Assembly (NCBI RefSeq): GCF_042242105.1
Contig: NC_092034.1
Span: forward strand, 1,336,644-1,400,643
DNA from: Pempheris klunzingeri
Lineage: Eukaryota > Chordata > Actinopteri > Acropomatiformes > Pempheridae
Length of the DNA stretch: 64,000 nt
Reading direction: 5' to 3'
This document shows, piece after piece, positions 1-11,804 of this stretch. The translations under genes and the position numbers were made by a program. The notes beneath the pieces were generated by a model. It had not been told where the DNA came from and did no database searches. It was given only the letters and a program-made list of their open reading frames with translations. Numbering within the stretch: the first letter of the stretch is position 1; every line of letters starts with the position of its first letter.

Positions 1-150
1 GAGTGTGAGTGTGTGTGTGTGTGTGTGTATGTGTGTGTGTGTGTGTGAGTGCACCTGAGGTATTAAGTTGTAAAAGGGTTTTGATGATGGAGGAGGAGAA
101 TGATGTAAACATGTAATCTTGCAGGGCACCAGGGGCAAAGACAGCCTGCA

Positions 151-153
<3 letters not shown>

Positions 154-216
<63 letters not shown>
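154..216. repeat. (TG)n microsatellite
   Basis: Uninterrupted TG dinucleotide run of about 63 bases. A shorter TG run lies near 10-50 and a (CA)n run at 269-299. They share no gene context that I can see. Confidence 0.95.
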
Positions 217-218
<2 letters not shown>

Positions 219-266
219 AAGTGTTCACCGGGGATTTGGTGAAATTCAGGTCAAAACGCGGCACCG

Positions 267-303
<37 letters not shown>

Positions 304-1020
304 ACTGAGTATGGATACTGATCGCTGGCAGGGAGAATGTAATTTCCTTTCATCGTTTGTCAAACAGTTGGCTTTGGCTTTAGGTTTGAAGGAGATGATG
401 AAGAAGAAGAAGAAGAAGATGCTTTGTGAAGCATTCCAGCTCTCACGGGACATTTACCAGAACATCATGTGAACTAGTCACATTTCTTTTTCTTTTCTGG
501 ATGCAGCTGAGGAGCCGGTGTCTCTTTGTGTACCTGTAGCTATCTGATGTCAACAGACCCACAAGCTCTCACTCAATACTTGATGTAAACTCACTGAATT
601 TCCAATTTGATGTTTGACTGGCAGCCTGTGGTGGAAGTCTGAAGTCAATCTGAAGTGAACTCTATTATTGCAGTTTGTATTCTAGGAATGAATGTATCAG
701 GTGCTACCGGCCCTGTTGTCACGCTCACTTTGGCCCTGAACAAAACCTCCACAGCAAAGTGAAGTATCAAGCTTTAAAAACTGCAGTGGAACAAAGAAAA
801 CAGCGACAGCATTCACGCCCCTCTGACCTCCGTCCTGTGGCTTTCAAAATGTTTGAAAATCAGTTGGGTAACCAGAAATGTTCTACCACAGCCCTGCAAA
901 CTGTAAACAGGCCGGAGGTGCAAAGACTGCTCTTCAAACCTGAATAATATCAGCATGTGCCACTTGTCGGGATCAGAAAAGACTACGTTTGGAGGTTAAA
1001 TATCCGATCAGAAGAAGTGG

Positions 1021-1079
1021 TAGAGATGGGATTTATGGCTTCAAAAGACTCGACTCGTTCACGAACGTCACATCTCTAA
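1021..1079. mobile_element. Short hAT-like DNA transposon relic
   Basis: A 59-bp segment starting TAGAGATGGGATT and ending CGTCACATCTCTA, so its two ends are inverted relatives of each other. The right half (CAAAAGACTCG...CACATCTCTA) matches the right end of the larger element at 20801-21480 with few differences. It looks like a deletion derivative in which the two termini were brought together. Family assignment is inference from the TAGAGATG ends. Confidence 0.5.
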
Positions 1080-1689
1080 TAAGTGGGATACTGGAGTGCA
1101 TGTGCCTCCTTCAGCATCTCTTACCTGGTGTCGGTACGGAGTCTCTGACCATCGTGCATCCGTCCAGCCCAAGAAGCCGTCAGCTCTTACCGCCAGCTGT
1201 CTTCACCATGACTGAATCAAACAGAGCAAAGTGAAAACCAGTCACATTAACACACAACACTGGACGACATCGTTACTGACAAGCTTTCTGAAAACAAACA
1301 AAAAGGGGGCCGACCTGCCCTCCATCCAGGTAACACCTCTGCAGACCCCTCCCACCTCACACAGAAACTCTTCAAACTCCTCTGCAGAGCACTGAACGGC
1401 AAAACCAGCAGACACAGATGAAGTCTCACTAGTCTCAGCCTCCACTCTACATACTGCTATCTATGTGTACTTATATTGTTCATATTGCTTTTAATACTGA
1501 GCTGCACGGTGACATTTTATTTTATTTCATCCTATTTTTTATTTATTGGTCAGGTGAATTATGTATTCACTTTCAGATGTATATTTTAGTGTTGTCTATT
1601 TCCATTGTTTACTTTACTGCTGTCGCTATTTTAAGCCATGTTACTGTTTTATTTATTTAATTTATTTAATTATTCCTTTGTTTTTATTG

Positions 1690-1760
1690 TGAAGCACTTT
1701 GGTCACCCTTTGGGCTGTTGGAAAGGGCTATATAAATAAACTTTGATTGATTGATTGATA
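1690..1760 (+). mobile_element. LINE-like 3' tail
   Basis: The sequence GTGAAGCACTTTGG, then GGGCTATATAAATAAA and a TTGATTGATTGA repeat, is the characteristic 3' end of L2-type non-LTR retrotransposons in fishes. No coding sequence is attached. Confidence 0.6.
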
Positions 1761-2621
1761 GTTTATTTCTTACTTTTTACTGTACATAAAGAGAGAGAAG
1801 TTTCACCAGAGTCAAATTCCTTGTTTGCTTTTACAAACTTGGCCAAATAAAGTTGATTCTGATTCTGATTCTGATTCAGGTGTTGGTGTAAAGCCGGCCA
1901 GCCCGACGTGGCGGAACAGAAAAATGACCCACAGTCTGTTTAAACTTGTTCTTTGCGATGAGAAGATCTACTGCAGTTCGTTCTTGAGACCGAAGCTTGA
2001 CGTGAACAGCTTTATGTTCCAAACATGGCCGACACACACATTTTCACCCAGAGATCCATGTTTGTGTCTCCTGTGAGCGGATCTGTTTGTAAGAAGAGAT
2101 GAAGTGGAGCTTTCTTCTCTGTCTGGAATCAACAGGTTGAAAGAGTTTTCTGTGAAAAAGAAATGAACTCAAACTGGCGCTTTGACTCAAACATCATCCT
2201 CTCTAATTGAGACACAGGAGATTCGCTCTGTTTGCCAAAGGGGAATTTTTCCGTCTGGTGTTCACACTGCAGGGAGATATTCTTCACACGGGAAGTCATC
2301 AGTCCCAGTTTTTGTAGTGAAATACAGACGTGCAGTAGTAGTCCTCATTTCATTCATTTAATAAAACTTCAAAAACTCTTTTCATCTATACAAAACACAC
2401 AAATGACCTATTTTGGATTCAACACAGCAGCTCGACCACTGCGGTCCAGACTGAAACATCTCAGCAACAACAGGACATGAGGCATGAGGTGAGCAGCAGG
2501 ATGGACCAGAAGCAGGAAGGTGCTGGTTATCATCGCTTCAGTAACGGCCGTAAAACCTCCAACAAAGAAAAAACATGAACTTGACGAGTAAGGAAACATC
2601 CATCCATCCATTATCTTCCTC

Positions 2622-2930
2622 TTATCCGAGGTCGGGTCGCGGTGACAACAGGCAACGATTTCCAGCTCCCCCCGGGGGATCCCGAGGCGTTCCCAGGCCA
2701 GCCGAGAGATCTAATCCCTCCAGGGGGTTCTGGGTCTGCCCCGGGGTCTCCTCCTGGAGGGACATGCCTGGAAAACCTCTAAGGGGAGGCACCCAGGTCC
2801 TGACCAGATGCCCGAACCACCTCAACTGGCTCCTTTCAATGTGAAGGAGCAGCAGCTCTACTCAGAGCTCCTCGCCCTCAGAGCTCCTCACCCTCAGAGC
2901 TCCTCACCCTCAGAGCTCCTCCAGGGTTGG
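2622..2930 (-). mobile_element. LINE reverse transcriptase C-terminal fragment
   Basis: The minus strand encodes a peptide beginning RWFGHLVR and continuing with GRP/GQTQNPLEGLD-like and LSAGLGTPRDPPGG segments. This resembles the RWxGHLxRMPxGR...RGRPRTRWRDYV...LAWERLGIPPEEL tail found after the reverse transcriptase domain of fish LINEs. It is degraded and truncated. The family is assigned from memory of the motif, not from a search. Confidence 0.6.
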
Positions 2931-3794
2931 AACGTAGACCGACTGGTAAATCAACGGACCGGTACAGCGCCCGCATTACTGCTGACGCTGCACCAATTGC
3001 CCGCCCATCTCACGTTCCATTTTACCCTCACTGGTGAACAAGACCCCAACAAGAACTCCCCCACTTGGGGCAGCAACTCACTCCCAACCCAAAGGGAGCA
3101 ATCCACCTTTTTCCAGCAGAGAACCACGGCCTCAGACTCTGAGGTGCTGACCCTCTAAAGGAAACAGTAAGCTACATAATCATTAGCATGAGTGTTACGT
3201 TACCTTCGACAAAGTGGTTTATCTGACCGTGCTCCTCCCGACCACAGATGGAGGTCTGACATCTTTGCTCGGTCAGTTTATTGCATTTTCCCCCTTTATG
3301 AACAACAACAACAACCTTTGGGACCCAGTGAAGGCGCCCTGTGGGATTCCTCTCTTTGACAGATTTAAGAGACTGTGAATCAAACTACAGACATCCTCCA
3401 TCTGCAGGGACCTGACGTCACACACAGACACTCACAGTTTCCCCGACACTTCCTCTTGGCCACCTTAGCTTCACATCTGACTTTGGGAATCCTGGGACTT
3501 TTTCCATCGAGCACCACAAGCAGTTTAAAGTTTCCACTTATTGAATGCCGTAGTGTTGCAGCTGCCACAAACGTTGGTACGAGCATTCACGGTTCCCAGA
3601 TGGTGACATCTACGGAAACTTTTTATTCTTTATTTGATAAATTGCCTTCCCGTCACCATCCTCAGGTGACAGCTGTCCCTTCGTCCTGCTGTATGTAACA
3701 CAGTGAAGCACCTAAACCATTCCATACTTATTCTTTTGCACTATTTCAATTTGTTTACAATCTACAGAAACACTTTACTCTCATGTGTTTTGCT

Positions 3795-4165
3795 TTTCAG
3801 GTCCTTTGGAGTGTGCAGGACATTTTATGACTCTGTGGTGGCGTCTGCAGTCCTCTATGCAGCGGTCTGCTGGGGGGGAGGGAGCACAGAGAGGGACAGA
3901 AAGAGACTGAACAGGCTGGTCAGGAGGGGCGGTTCTGTCCTGGACTGCTCCCTGGACTCCATAGAGGAGGTGGGTGAGAGGAGGACTCATCATGGACGAC
4001 CCCTCTCACCCCCTGCATGAGACTGTGGGGGCAGTAGTGCCATAGTAACATTACATTACAACATATATTTATCTACTATTGCTTATTTTCTACTGCTGTT
4101 TTCTTTATTCTTTTTTTCTATTACTTGTTGCTGCTGTAACATGTGATCAATAAAGAAACGTCTAA
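3795..4165 (+). mobile_element. LINE reverse transcriptase end plus 3' tail
   Basis: The plus strand reads FYDSVVASAVLYAAVCWGGG followed by RKRLNRLVRRGGSVLD. This is the familiar end of L2/Rex1-like reverse transcriptase ORFs (FYxSVVASVLxYAVVCWG...DxxRLxKLVRRAGSVxG). It is followed by a non-coding tail ending in ATCAATAAAGAAACG. Only this 3' end is present, consistent with 5' truncation on insertion. Confidence 0.7.
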
Positions 4166-4169
4166 AGTC

Positions 4170-5698
4170 TTTATGTACATTTAATGTGCACACACACATT
4201 TTTTCCACCTACATGTATGTAATAAAAGCTCCATGTTTATTTGAACCATCTTTTTTGCCTCTGAAATTGCCTCAGGGCGTCGGTACGTTCTCTCACAGCC
4301 AGGCAGCGTGGCAAATAAAGACGACTGTGATTGTCATTTCTGATATGCCGCTTTCATGTCACTCTGTTGCCCGTCAATTAAACGAATTAGAAAACTCTTG
4401 CTGTCGGTTCCACAGCTAAGTAGCACGCCCTTTGATGAAGAAACGCCGCGGCCAAATCAAAGAACACACTTCAGAGGACAGAATGCTGACTGATTCTTCA
4501 GTGTGCGCATTTATTTATCTGCTGTCGTCCCTCAGAAAGTATTCAGACATGATTTCAGGCAGACTGCACAGTGGTCATGGCGAGTCCATTCAAAACCAGT
4601 TAGCGTAGGATCAATACAAACGACTGACAGAGCTAATAACAGCTTCCTAATATCGACTTGGAGGATTTCTATGCAAAACAAAGTGAAGAATTAAGTGTTT
4701 TCTTTTATCAAAACTCATTTAGATGTACGAGGAGAACTGACTTGCATCATTATGCTTCCTCAGCCTTTTACAGAATCTGGCTGCTGGCTCATCAAACATG
4801 TCTTTGATGGATTTGGTTCTGGGGGAAGTCTGACTCATCATGATACAAAAGCAATTTTTAAATCCCCACTTTGTCTCCGACACCACCGACAGCAAGCTCT
4901 CTTGTTCGGGGTGGAGATTTCCCCCCCCACACACACACACACACACACACACACATGAGTGGAAATTGAATATTTGGGGTGTTTGTTCTGCTGCTCAGAC
5001 AAAACAAGACAAAGATTTGAGGACTTCTTTGGAGAAAACAACTTGCTGGCCTGTCGAGATCACACAGCTAGTGGATCTGCTGTGGATGTGAATCCTTCTG
5101 TACTCTATGACGAACACCTCCCACCAGGGATCTGCCCGAGTGGGACTCTTCTTCTGCATGTGACCCTTCAGTCCGAGCCAGTATTTCTCTTTCCACAGGT
5201 TGCACAAAGCTGCAAAAACTAGAGAAGAATCCAAAAAGTGAACTACTGTTTTACAGTTTTGTTTTGTCTTAGGGCTCTTTTAAGGATCCCGTAGAAACCA
5301 CCGCTCCACTTCTCAGGTCTGAGGGGCTTTCCTGCATCTACGCACGGCTCTTAAAATGGAAGCTCTCTGTGTTTTTTCATGCAGAAACCCTCCAGAAACT
5401 ACCCAGTGAGCACACATGCCGTCTCTGAGGCCGGTGTGACTCCAGCCCTGCAGCTCGGAGGATTAAACACATATTGATGTGACTCCTCGCAGCCTGTTCC
5501 AGCTCTTCCACATCCTATACACTCTGAATTAATCATATACAAGAAAAAGATGAGTCTATGAATTTGAAATGATTGAATTAATTAATTGAGGCTCGCAAAC
5601 CAACAACATTGGTAAGAGTCACTTCAAAGGGACTTTAAAAATGTCTGTCTTCAAAAGAGCAAATTATCAAAGGACTCAGTGGATTTGTGTGTTTGTGG

Positions 5699-5740
<42 letters not shown>

Positions 5741-6740
5741 CATCGGTCTTTAACTGTTGTAACGATTGTTCAGGTCTTTATCCACCATAAGCCCGAGGAC
5801 CTGCAGGATGTCTTTTCTTTCTGAGGCTCAGAATCTATTTCAGGCTTTTTCTTTTGATCTCCACGCAGAAGTGTTTGAGTCCCAGCGAGCTGTTACACTG
5901 CAGCGACACAATGGACAGACGCTCGTCTGTTTTGTGTCGAAGTGCACCGTCTTAATCACATCTCTTTACACTTTTATCCCATGAAGCTGTGAACTGTTTA
6001 TTTTTTCAAATGATCAGAAGCAGCTGGTGTGAATTCAGCCCACTATGAAGAGCAAATGACAAAAACTGATCCCGTGGCTCCATCTAGTGCTGCGAGGAGG
6101 AGCTCTTCCTGTGGTGTGCCACACCTTTTACACAAACATCTAGCTTGTGCATTTCATTTTATTATTCTATCTTATATTATTATCTTTTTTTTTTTTAATC
6201 TTGGCATGTTCACGTTCCATATTTGAACATGATTGTTGTGCCTGTAGTCTTTTCTCATGGATTAAAATGGAGAAAACAAACCAAAAAGTATCTGAGAAGA
6301 AATTTAGTACATTTAATAAATATTTGAGAAGAAATCTGATAAAAGATTTTTCTCAAAACAGCTTAAAACTGATTTAATATGATAATTCATGCCTGTACAT
6401 TATATCTGTGACACTTAGTGGTCTCAGAAAAAGCAGCCTAATATCATTCAGTGAATCAGAAACTGTAGTCCACTGACAGAAGGCCCCATTCAGAGAGATA
6501 CACTTTTTATGTGCATTACTGAAATATTAAAACAGGTTAAGTTCAATAATCTGTAACAGTGCATAATAATCATGTAGATAAAAGGTGATGAATGTAGTGT
6601 TAAACAAAACATTCAGTAAAATAACTTGAAAACAGACTTTTAACAGGTCATTTGATGGTTTTTGATGGTTTTGAACGAACAGGCAGCGATTTAAAACCTT
6701 TAAAAGCCAAAACGCGAACTCTTTAATTTTTGTCCTAAAC
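4170..6740. other. Stretch without recognisable genes
   Basis: Holds a (CA)n run at about 4928-4956 and a (TG)n run at about 5701-5738. Reading frames are short and have no family resemblance that I recognise. I see no gene here. Confidence 0.55.
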
Positions 6741-6801
6741 AAGGTGCCGTACCCTTTAAACTCATGAACCCGCCCCCCTCGCTTCGCTCTCTCAAAGCCC
6801 A

Positions 6802-7058
6802 TTGGTTGACAAGCCCGTCCTTCAACTAAACCCGGAAGAAAACAAGCACACCGGGCTTCCTGAGGAACATTCAGTGATTCTTTTCGTGGCTTTTTCAGTT
6901 AATTTCAGGATCTTTCTTCAGACACAAGTTTATGATGATGTCGGGAAACAAGCCGAAGAACAAGGAGCCCAACAGACTTCAGCGGAAACTGATTTAAGTT
7001 CTGATTTAAGCTCTTTGGCTCAAACTTTAACGTGTAGCCCGGTTGAAGAGGGCTCGGT
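6802..7058 (+). CDS. Possible 5' exon of the zinc-finger gene
   Basis: An open frame from 6802 ends in a good splice donor (TCG|GTGAGT at 7058/7059). It lies 1.3 kb upstream of the zinc-finger exon, and the acid- and glutamine-rich peptide before the donor could be a gene start. However, its phase at the donor (0) does not match the phase needed by the acceptor at 8390 (1). Either another exon intervenes or this exon is not part of that gene. No domain is recognised. Confidence 0.2.
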
Positions 7059-7363
7059 GAGTCCTGAACACGGTTCTCTCTTGTGTTTGCTTTCCACCTG
7101 ATGAATGACTGTTTAACCCGGGACAGAGCGGGACAGAGCGGGACAGAGCGGGACCAGCGGGGCTAAGCTAAAGTTAGCTCCACAGACAGACAGAAGACAC
7201 GTCAGACAGATTTAAACCATCCTATAGTAAGAACATTATCCTGACTCACCGCCATCTTGCTCCTCTATGAGGCTTTAAAGTGTCTTTGATGGAGGTCTGT
7301 GGTCTTCATGGCCTCCGTCCGTCCACCTGGTGGACTGTCTGAAGACACCAGCTCACCTGGGAC

Positions 7364-8193
7364 CAGCCCTGAGGGGGGAGACAGCAGACCTGGGACCAGC
7401 CCTGAGGGTGGAGACTACAGACCTGGGACCAGCCCTGAGGGTGGAGACTACAGACCTGGGACCAGCCCTGAGGGTGGAGACTACAGACCTGGGACCAGCC
7501 CTGAGGGTGGAGACTACAGACCTGGGACCAGCCCTGAGGGGGGAGACTACAGACCTGGGACCAGCCCTGAGGGTGGAGACTACAGACCTGGGACCAGCCC
7601 TGAGGGTGGAGACTACAGACCTGGGACCAGCCCTGAGGGGGGAGACTACAGACCTGGGACCAGCCCTGAGGGGGGAGACTACAGACCTGGGACCAGCCCT
7701 GAGGGGGGAGACTACAGACCTGGGACCAGCCCTGAGGGGGGAGACAGCACACCTGGGACCAGCCCTGAGGGGGGAGACTACAGACCTGGGACCAGCCCTG
7801 AGGGGGGAGACTACAGACCTGGGACCAGCCCCGAGGGGGGAGACTACAGACCTGGGACCAGCCCCGAGGGGGGAGACTACAGACCTGGGACCAGCCCCGA
7901 GGGGGGAGACTACAGACCTGGGACCAGCCCTGAGGGGGGAGACAGCACACCTGGGACCAGCCCTGAGGGGGGAGACTACAGACCTGGGACCAGCCCTGAG
8001 GGGGGAGACTACAGACCTGGGACCAGCCCTGAGGGTGGAGACTACAGACCTGGGACCAGCCCTGAGGGTGGAGACTACAGACCTGGGACCAGCCCTGAGG
8101 GTGGAGACTACAGACCTGGGACCAGCCCTGAGGGGGGAGACTACAGACCTGGGACCAGCCCTGAGGGGGGAGAATACAGACCTGGGACCAGGT
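7364..8193. repeat. 33-bp minisatellite, about 25 tandem copies
   Basis: A GC-rich 33-bp unit (GACCTGGGACCAGCCCTGAG...GGAGACTACA) is repeated about 25 times with very little divergence. Variants (GGTGGAG versus GGGGGAG, CCTGAG versus CCCGAG, and ACAGCACA in two units) are arranged in blocks, as expected from unequal crossing over or copy conversion. Because 33 is a multiple of three, every frame without a stop in the unit stays open. This creates three long frames (about 290-330 codons) on both strands that I do not consider genes. Confidence 0.95.
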
Positions 8194-8390
8194 GTCCACT
8201 GATGTATCCACTGTCAGTAATAGTTTACATGTCTAAAATGCATCAGAATCAATGTTTCTTACAAATCCTGCCAGATTTCATTCGTCTGACTTCCTGATGA
8301 GGATTCGCTGTGTCAAAAAACATAAATCCCAGCTCAGTGTTTTAAACAATAATCTTCAATAAACTGTATTTCTCTTTTTTTTGTCGTCAG

Positions 8391-9573
8391 CAGATGAAAG
8401 CCAAGCAGAGAAGAACCAGCAGGACGATGTGCCAGAACCCCGACGTCACCACTGTGAGCATTGTGGGAAATCCTTTGTGAGGCGGAGCAACGTCATCAGA
8501 CACCAGCGACACCACTGCAGCACGGCCGGAGGCCCGGCAGACCCAGGAGGACAGCGAAAACCATGTAGGGAAGGAAACATCTGTGAAGGGTCCACTTCAC
8601 TGAGCTTCTACATGCTGCACACCATCCAGCAGCCTTCAGCTGCCACGTGTGCAGGAAGCAGTTTGGGAGGGAGGGCACTCTGAAGCCGTTTGAAACCGTT
8701 TAAATGTGAACAGTGTGGCGAGACCTGTGCCAGGAGGGGAGACCTGAAAACACACATGCTGAGCCACTCTGAGGAGAGACCGCACGGCTGCAGCTACTGC
8801 GCCAAAAGCTTCAAGCAGCCGGCCAAACTGAAGCAGCGCCAACGGGTCCACACGGGGGAGAAACCGTACCAGTGCACGCTGTGTCCAAAGCGTTTCAGAG
8901 TCCAGATGTCGCTGGTGGCACACCAGTACACCCACTCAGGAGAGAAACCCTTCATGTGCACCCTGTGCCCCAAAGCCTTCAGTGTGAGGAACAACCTGAG
9001 GAAGCACCAGATGATTCACACCGGGGAGAAACCACACCGCTGCTCACGCTGTGGCAAGAGCTTCCGTCTGCTGCAGCACATAATCGTCCATCAGCGGGCC
9101 CACACCGGGAGAAACCATATCAATGTGACCGATGTGGGAAAGCTTACACCCATTCTTCAGCGCTGAAGACGCACCAGTCCGCTCATGAGGAGAAACCACG
9201 GCGCTGCTCCCTGTGCGGACAGGGCTTCACCGAGCTCGCACAACTGTCCGGACACGAGTGCGGCGGGACGGCGGAGAAACCACACCGCTGCTCCCAGTGC
9301 GGCAAGTGCTTTTCTCAAGCTGTGAACCTGAAGAAGCACCAGCTGATCCACTCGGGGGAGAAACCCTACAGCTGTAAAGAGTGTGGGAAGAATTTCAACC
9401 ACAAGAGTAACCTCACCAAACACATACGCATCCACACGGGAGAGAAACCCTTTGAGTGTGAACACTGTCAGAGGAGCTTCAGGCTCCTACAGCACCTCAC
9501 AAACCACAGATTAAGACACGGGGGGGGGGGGGCTGATACGCAGGAAGTAGCTTGGACACTGAACCCTGATTGA
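8391..9573 (+). pseudogene. C2H2 zinc-finger gene, frameshifted
   Basis: An acceptor (TCGTCAG at 8384-8390) opens an exon encoding a tandem C2H2 array with TGEKP-type linkers, the signature of a DNA-binding zinc-finger transcription factor of the large vertebrate family. About 12 fingers can be traced. The first is at about 8450-8512 (CEHCGKSF...HQRHH). A second, near 8640-8690, lies in another frame and lacks its histidines. Eight or nine lie between 8700 and 9520. Near 9107 the linker reads CACACCGGGAGAAACC, one G short of the usual CACACCGGGGAGAAACC, and the frame shifts by one. One finger has Arg for its first His (about 8775-8850), and another near 9205-9270 lacks its last His. The frame ends after a poly-G tract at about 9521. 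It is either a decaying gene or has sequencing errors in G runs. Confidence 0.75.
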
Positions 9574-11750
9574 CCCTTTGCTCGAAGTTGAATTCCCAGT
9601 TTGGAATCTCCTGCCACCAAAAAGCCAAAGATCCACATGAGCGACAGTTAAACAGTTCGCTCTGTTGGACCTGGATCCTCTGAGCAGCATCTGTGGGTCG
9701 ACTGCAGGAAGCCCAAAGAAAAACAGGTTCCCAAAATATGACTGACGTGACGATCAGGGAATGAACCACAGTAACACTGTGACTACATGGAGCTTATTAT
9801 TATTCTTTTGGGGCCAAAACAGATGAAATCAAAGCTGTTTTTATCTGTGGTGAAACATTATTAAAGGAAAAACATCAAGACAACAGCTGATTTCATACTT
9901 TTGACCACTGGTCGCTGTTATTAAGCTAAAAAACAGGATAATGTCAGTTTGAAATGTTTTTAACCCTTTCTGCTGCGTTCAGGAACACCTGAAGGTTTAC
10001 TTCACTCGTCTTAAGGGAACCTTTATTGAACTTGAGTTCATGTAAATGAGGCTGTCAGGAAACACTGAAGAGAGAGTTTAACAGTTTAGTGTTTTAAAAA
10101 TAAGCCTTTTGTGTCTGAAAGGCCAAATGAATCTCAGTTACACTTGTAAATTCTATTAAGATTGGATTTGTTTGTTTTGTTGGCTCTTCTAAGATAAAAA
10201 AAAACTTTTTAAATCATCTCTCATCTTTAAATTGGCAAATTCATAACATTTAAGTATCCAGGGTTCTGTTCAGGAATACAAATCAGCCATAAACGGCTCC
10301 TCGGTCCCATCATGTGGCGTCTAAGTGCCTTTTAATGAACAGAAATAAAGAGGCCAAACTCTTCTGTCTGCTCTCTGCACTGACGGTGTGTCTCACTCGG
10401 TTTCAGCGGCAGGCGGCGCTGCTGCTGCACCTTCCTCAGCAGCCTCCACCTCACCAGCTGTGTCCAAAGTCCCGCTGGTCCTCACGAGGTCGGCAGGATC
10501 TCCTGGATCACTGTGGATCCTGTGCTAAAGGTCGAGTAGATGTTCAACTAGAATCAGGATCGTGGTGAAAATGATGGAAATAAAGGAAGGAGGAGTTAAA
10601 GTCTGTCAGTGCTGCTTCCAAACCAGGATTACAACTCCAACTCTAGAGGCATTTAGTTTTCATATGTTTATCGTCCTGTTCAGTTCTTTAATGATTGTTT
10701 ATGTTGATGTCAGAGAGCTGAGGACTGTATTAAACCAGCAGTTCAACCTTTCTGGGAAAGGATTTATTTGTTAGCTGTGAATCCAGTCCGGTCTTTATGC
10801 TAAGCTAAGCTAAGCTAAGCTTCACCCACCAAGTATAGAAGAGTATTTTGCTGAATGTTGAACACAAAGTGTTTGATTTAGCAGAAAAACCTCCAAAAAC
10901 TAAAGTAAAAGAGGCCAAAATCATTTTAAAATCATTTTTCAGCCATTTTAAGGACGTCAGTACCTCTAATCTCCTTAGAAAGGTTTTAAATTACTTGTTT
11001 TTGTGCCGATCCAGACTGCATGTAATCTGTTCGTACCCTTTAGTTTTGTTTTTTCCTTTAACTTCTCCAGTTTAGATAAAAACAACATCAGAATCAGAAT
11101 CTTTAATTGTCGTTGCACAGGAGTACAACGAAATCGTGTGCAGTTCTATTCAGTGCAAAAAAAAAAAGAAAAGACTGACTCAACATTTACCTGTACAAAT
11201 AAATAAAAACATTCCCAACCCTGATATATACAAAAGTGAATATAACAATTGAAAAATAGATATATGTGTGCATTAAAAACTAAAAGAAGAAGAAGACACA
11301 AAGGATATGTACATTCAATATCCAGTATTGCACATTTTGTTTGTGGAACATGCTGCAGTTCAAATGACTCTCAGAGTAAGATGAACTAAAGGTGATGAAA
11401 CAAACAAACAAACAAACAAACAGCACAGGAAGTCTTTGCCAGAACTCCTGGACTGCTGATTCATCGCTGGGTCATACTTGTGACTGTCGGTCGCTGTTTG
11501 CCAGGAGAAAACACACCGGATCAGATGCCGGGAAGTCGTGCAGTGGGTGAACACACACAGTCTGAACACAGGACACACACAGTTTGTACACACACAGTTT
11601 GTACACAGGACACACACAGTCTGAACACACACACACAGTTTGTACACACACACACAGGTCGATCAGCTGACCTGGTTGGTCAGACGCCTCCTGATGAGTC
11701 ACAGCTTCGTCACCCCCACCCAGGAGGATTGAAAGGCCCCCGGCAGCATC
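9574..11750. other. Intergenic stretch before fga
   Basis: No gene recognised. It contains a 5-bp TAAGC repeat (10797-10820), a reversed retroposon tail with a CAGAATCAGAATC motif near 11090, an AAAC run (11400-11421), and an irregular CA-rich minisatellite with alternating CAGTTTGTACACA and CAGTCTGAACACA units (about 11555-11665). The minisatellite lies immediately upstream of the fga promoter region. Confidence 0.55.
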
Positions 11751-11804
11751 AGAGCAGCATTCAGCAGCCAGACTTCACTCAGAGGAAGGACGACAGAAGC
11801 AGAG

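Larger units (their letters stand above)
300..2600. other. Gene-free stretch with repeat relics
   Basis: No reading frame here has recognisable domains, plausible splice sites and length together. What can be recognised is transposon debris: a hAT-like terminal relic at 1021-1079, a LINE-like tail at 1690-1760, and a TTCTGA-type simple repeat ending at about 1880, a common 3' end of fish retroposons. Confidence 0.6.

Noticed and set aside
7299-8297. Long open frames (about 290-330 codons) on both strands over the minisatellite
   Set aside because: They exist only because the repeat unit is 33 bases and free of stops. There is no start context, domain or splice support.
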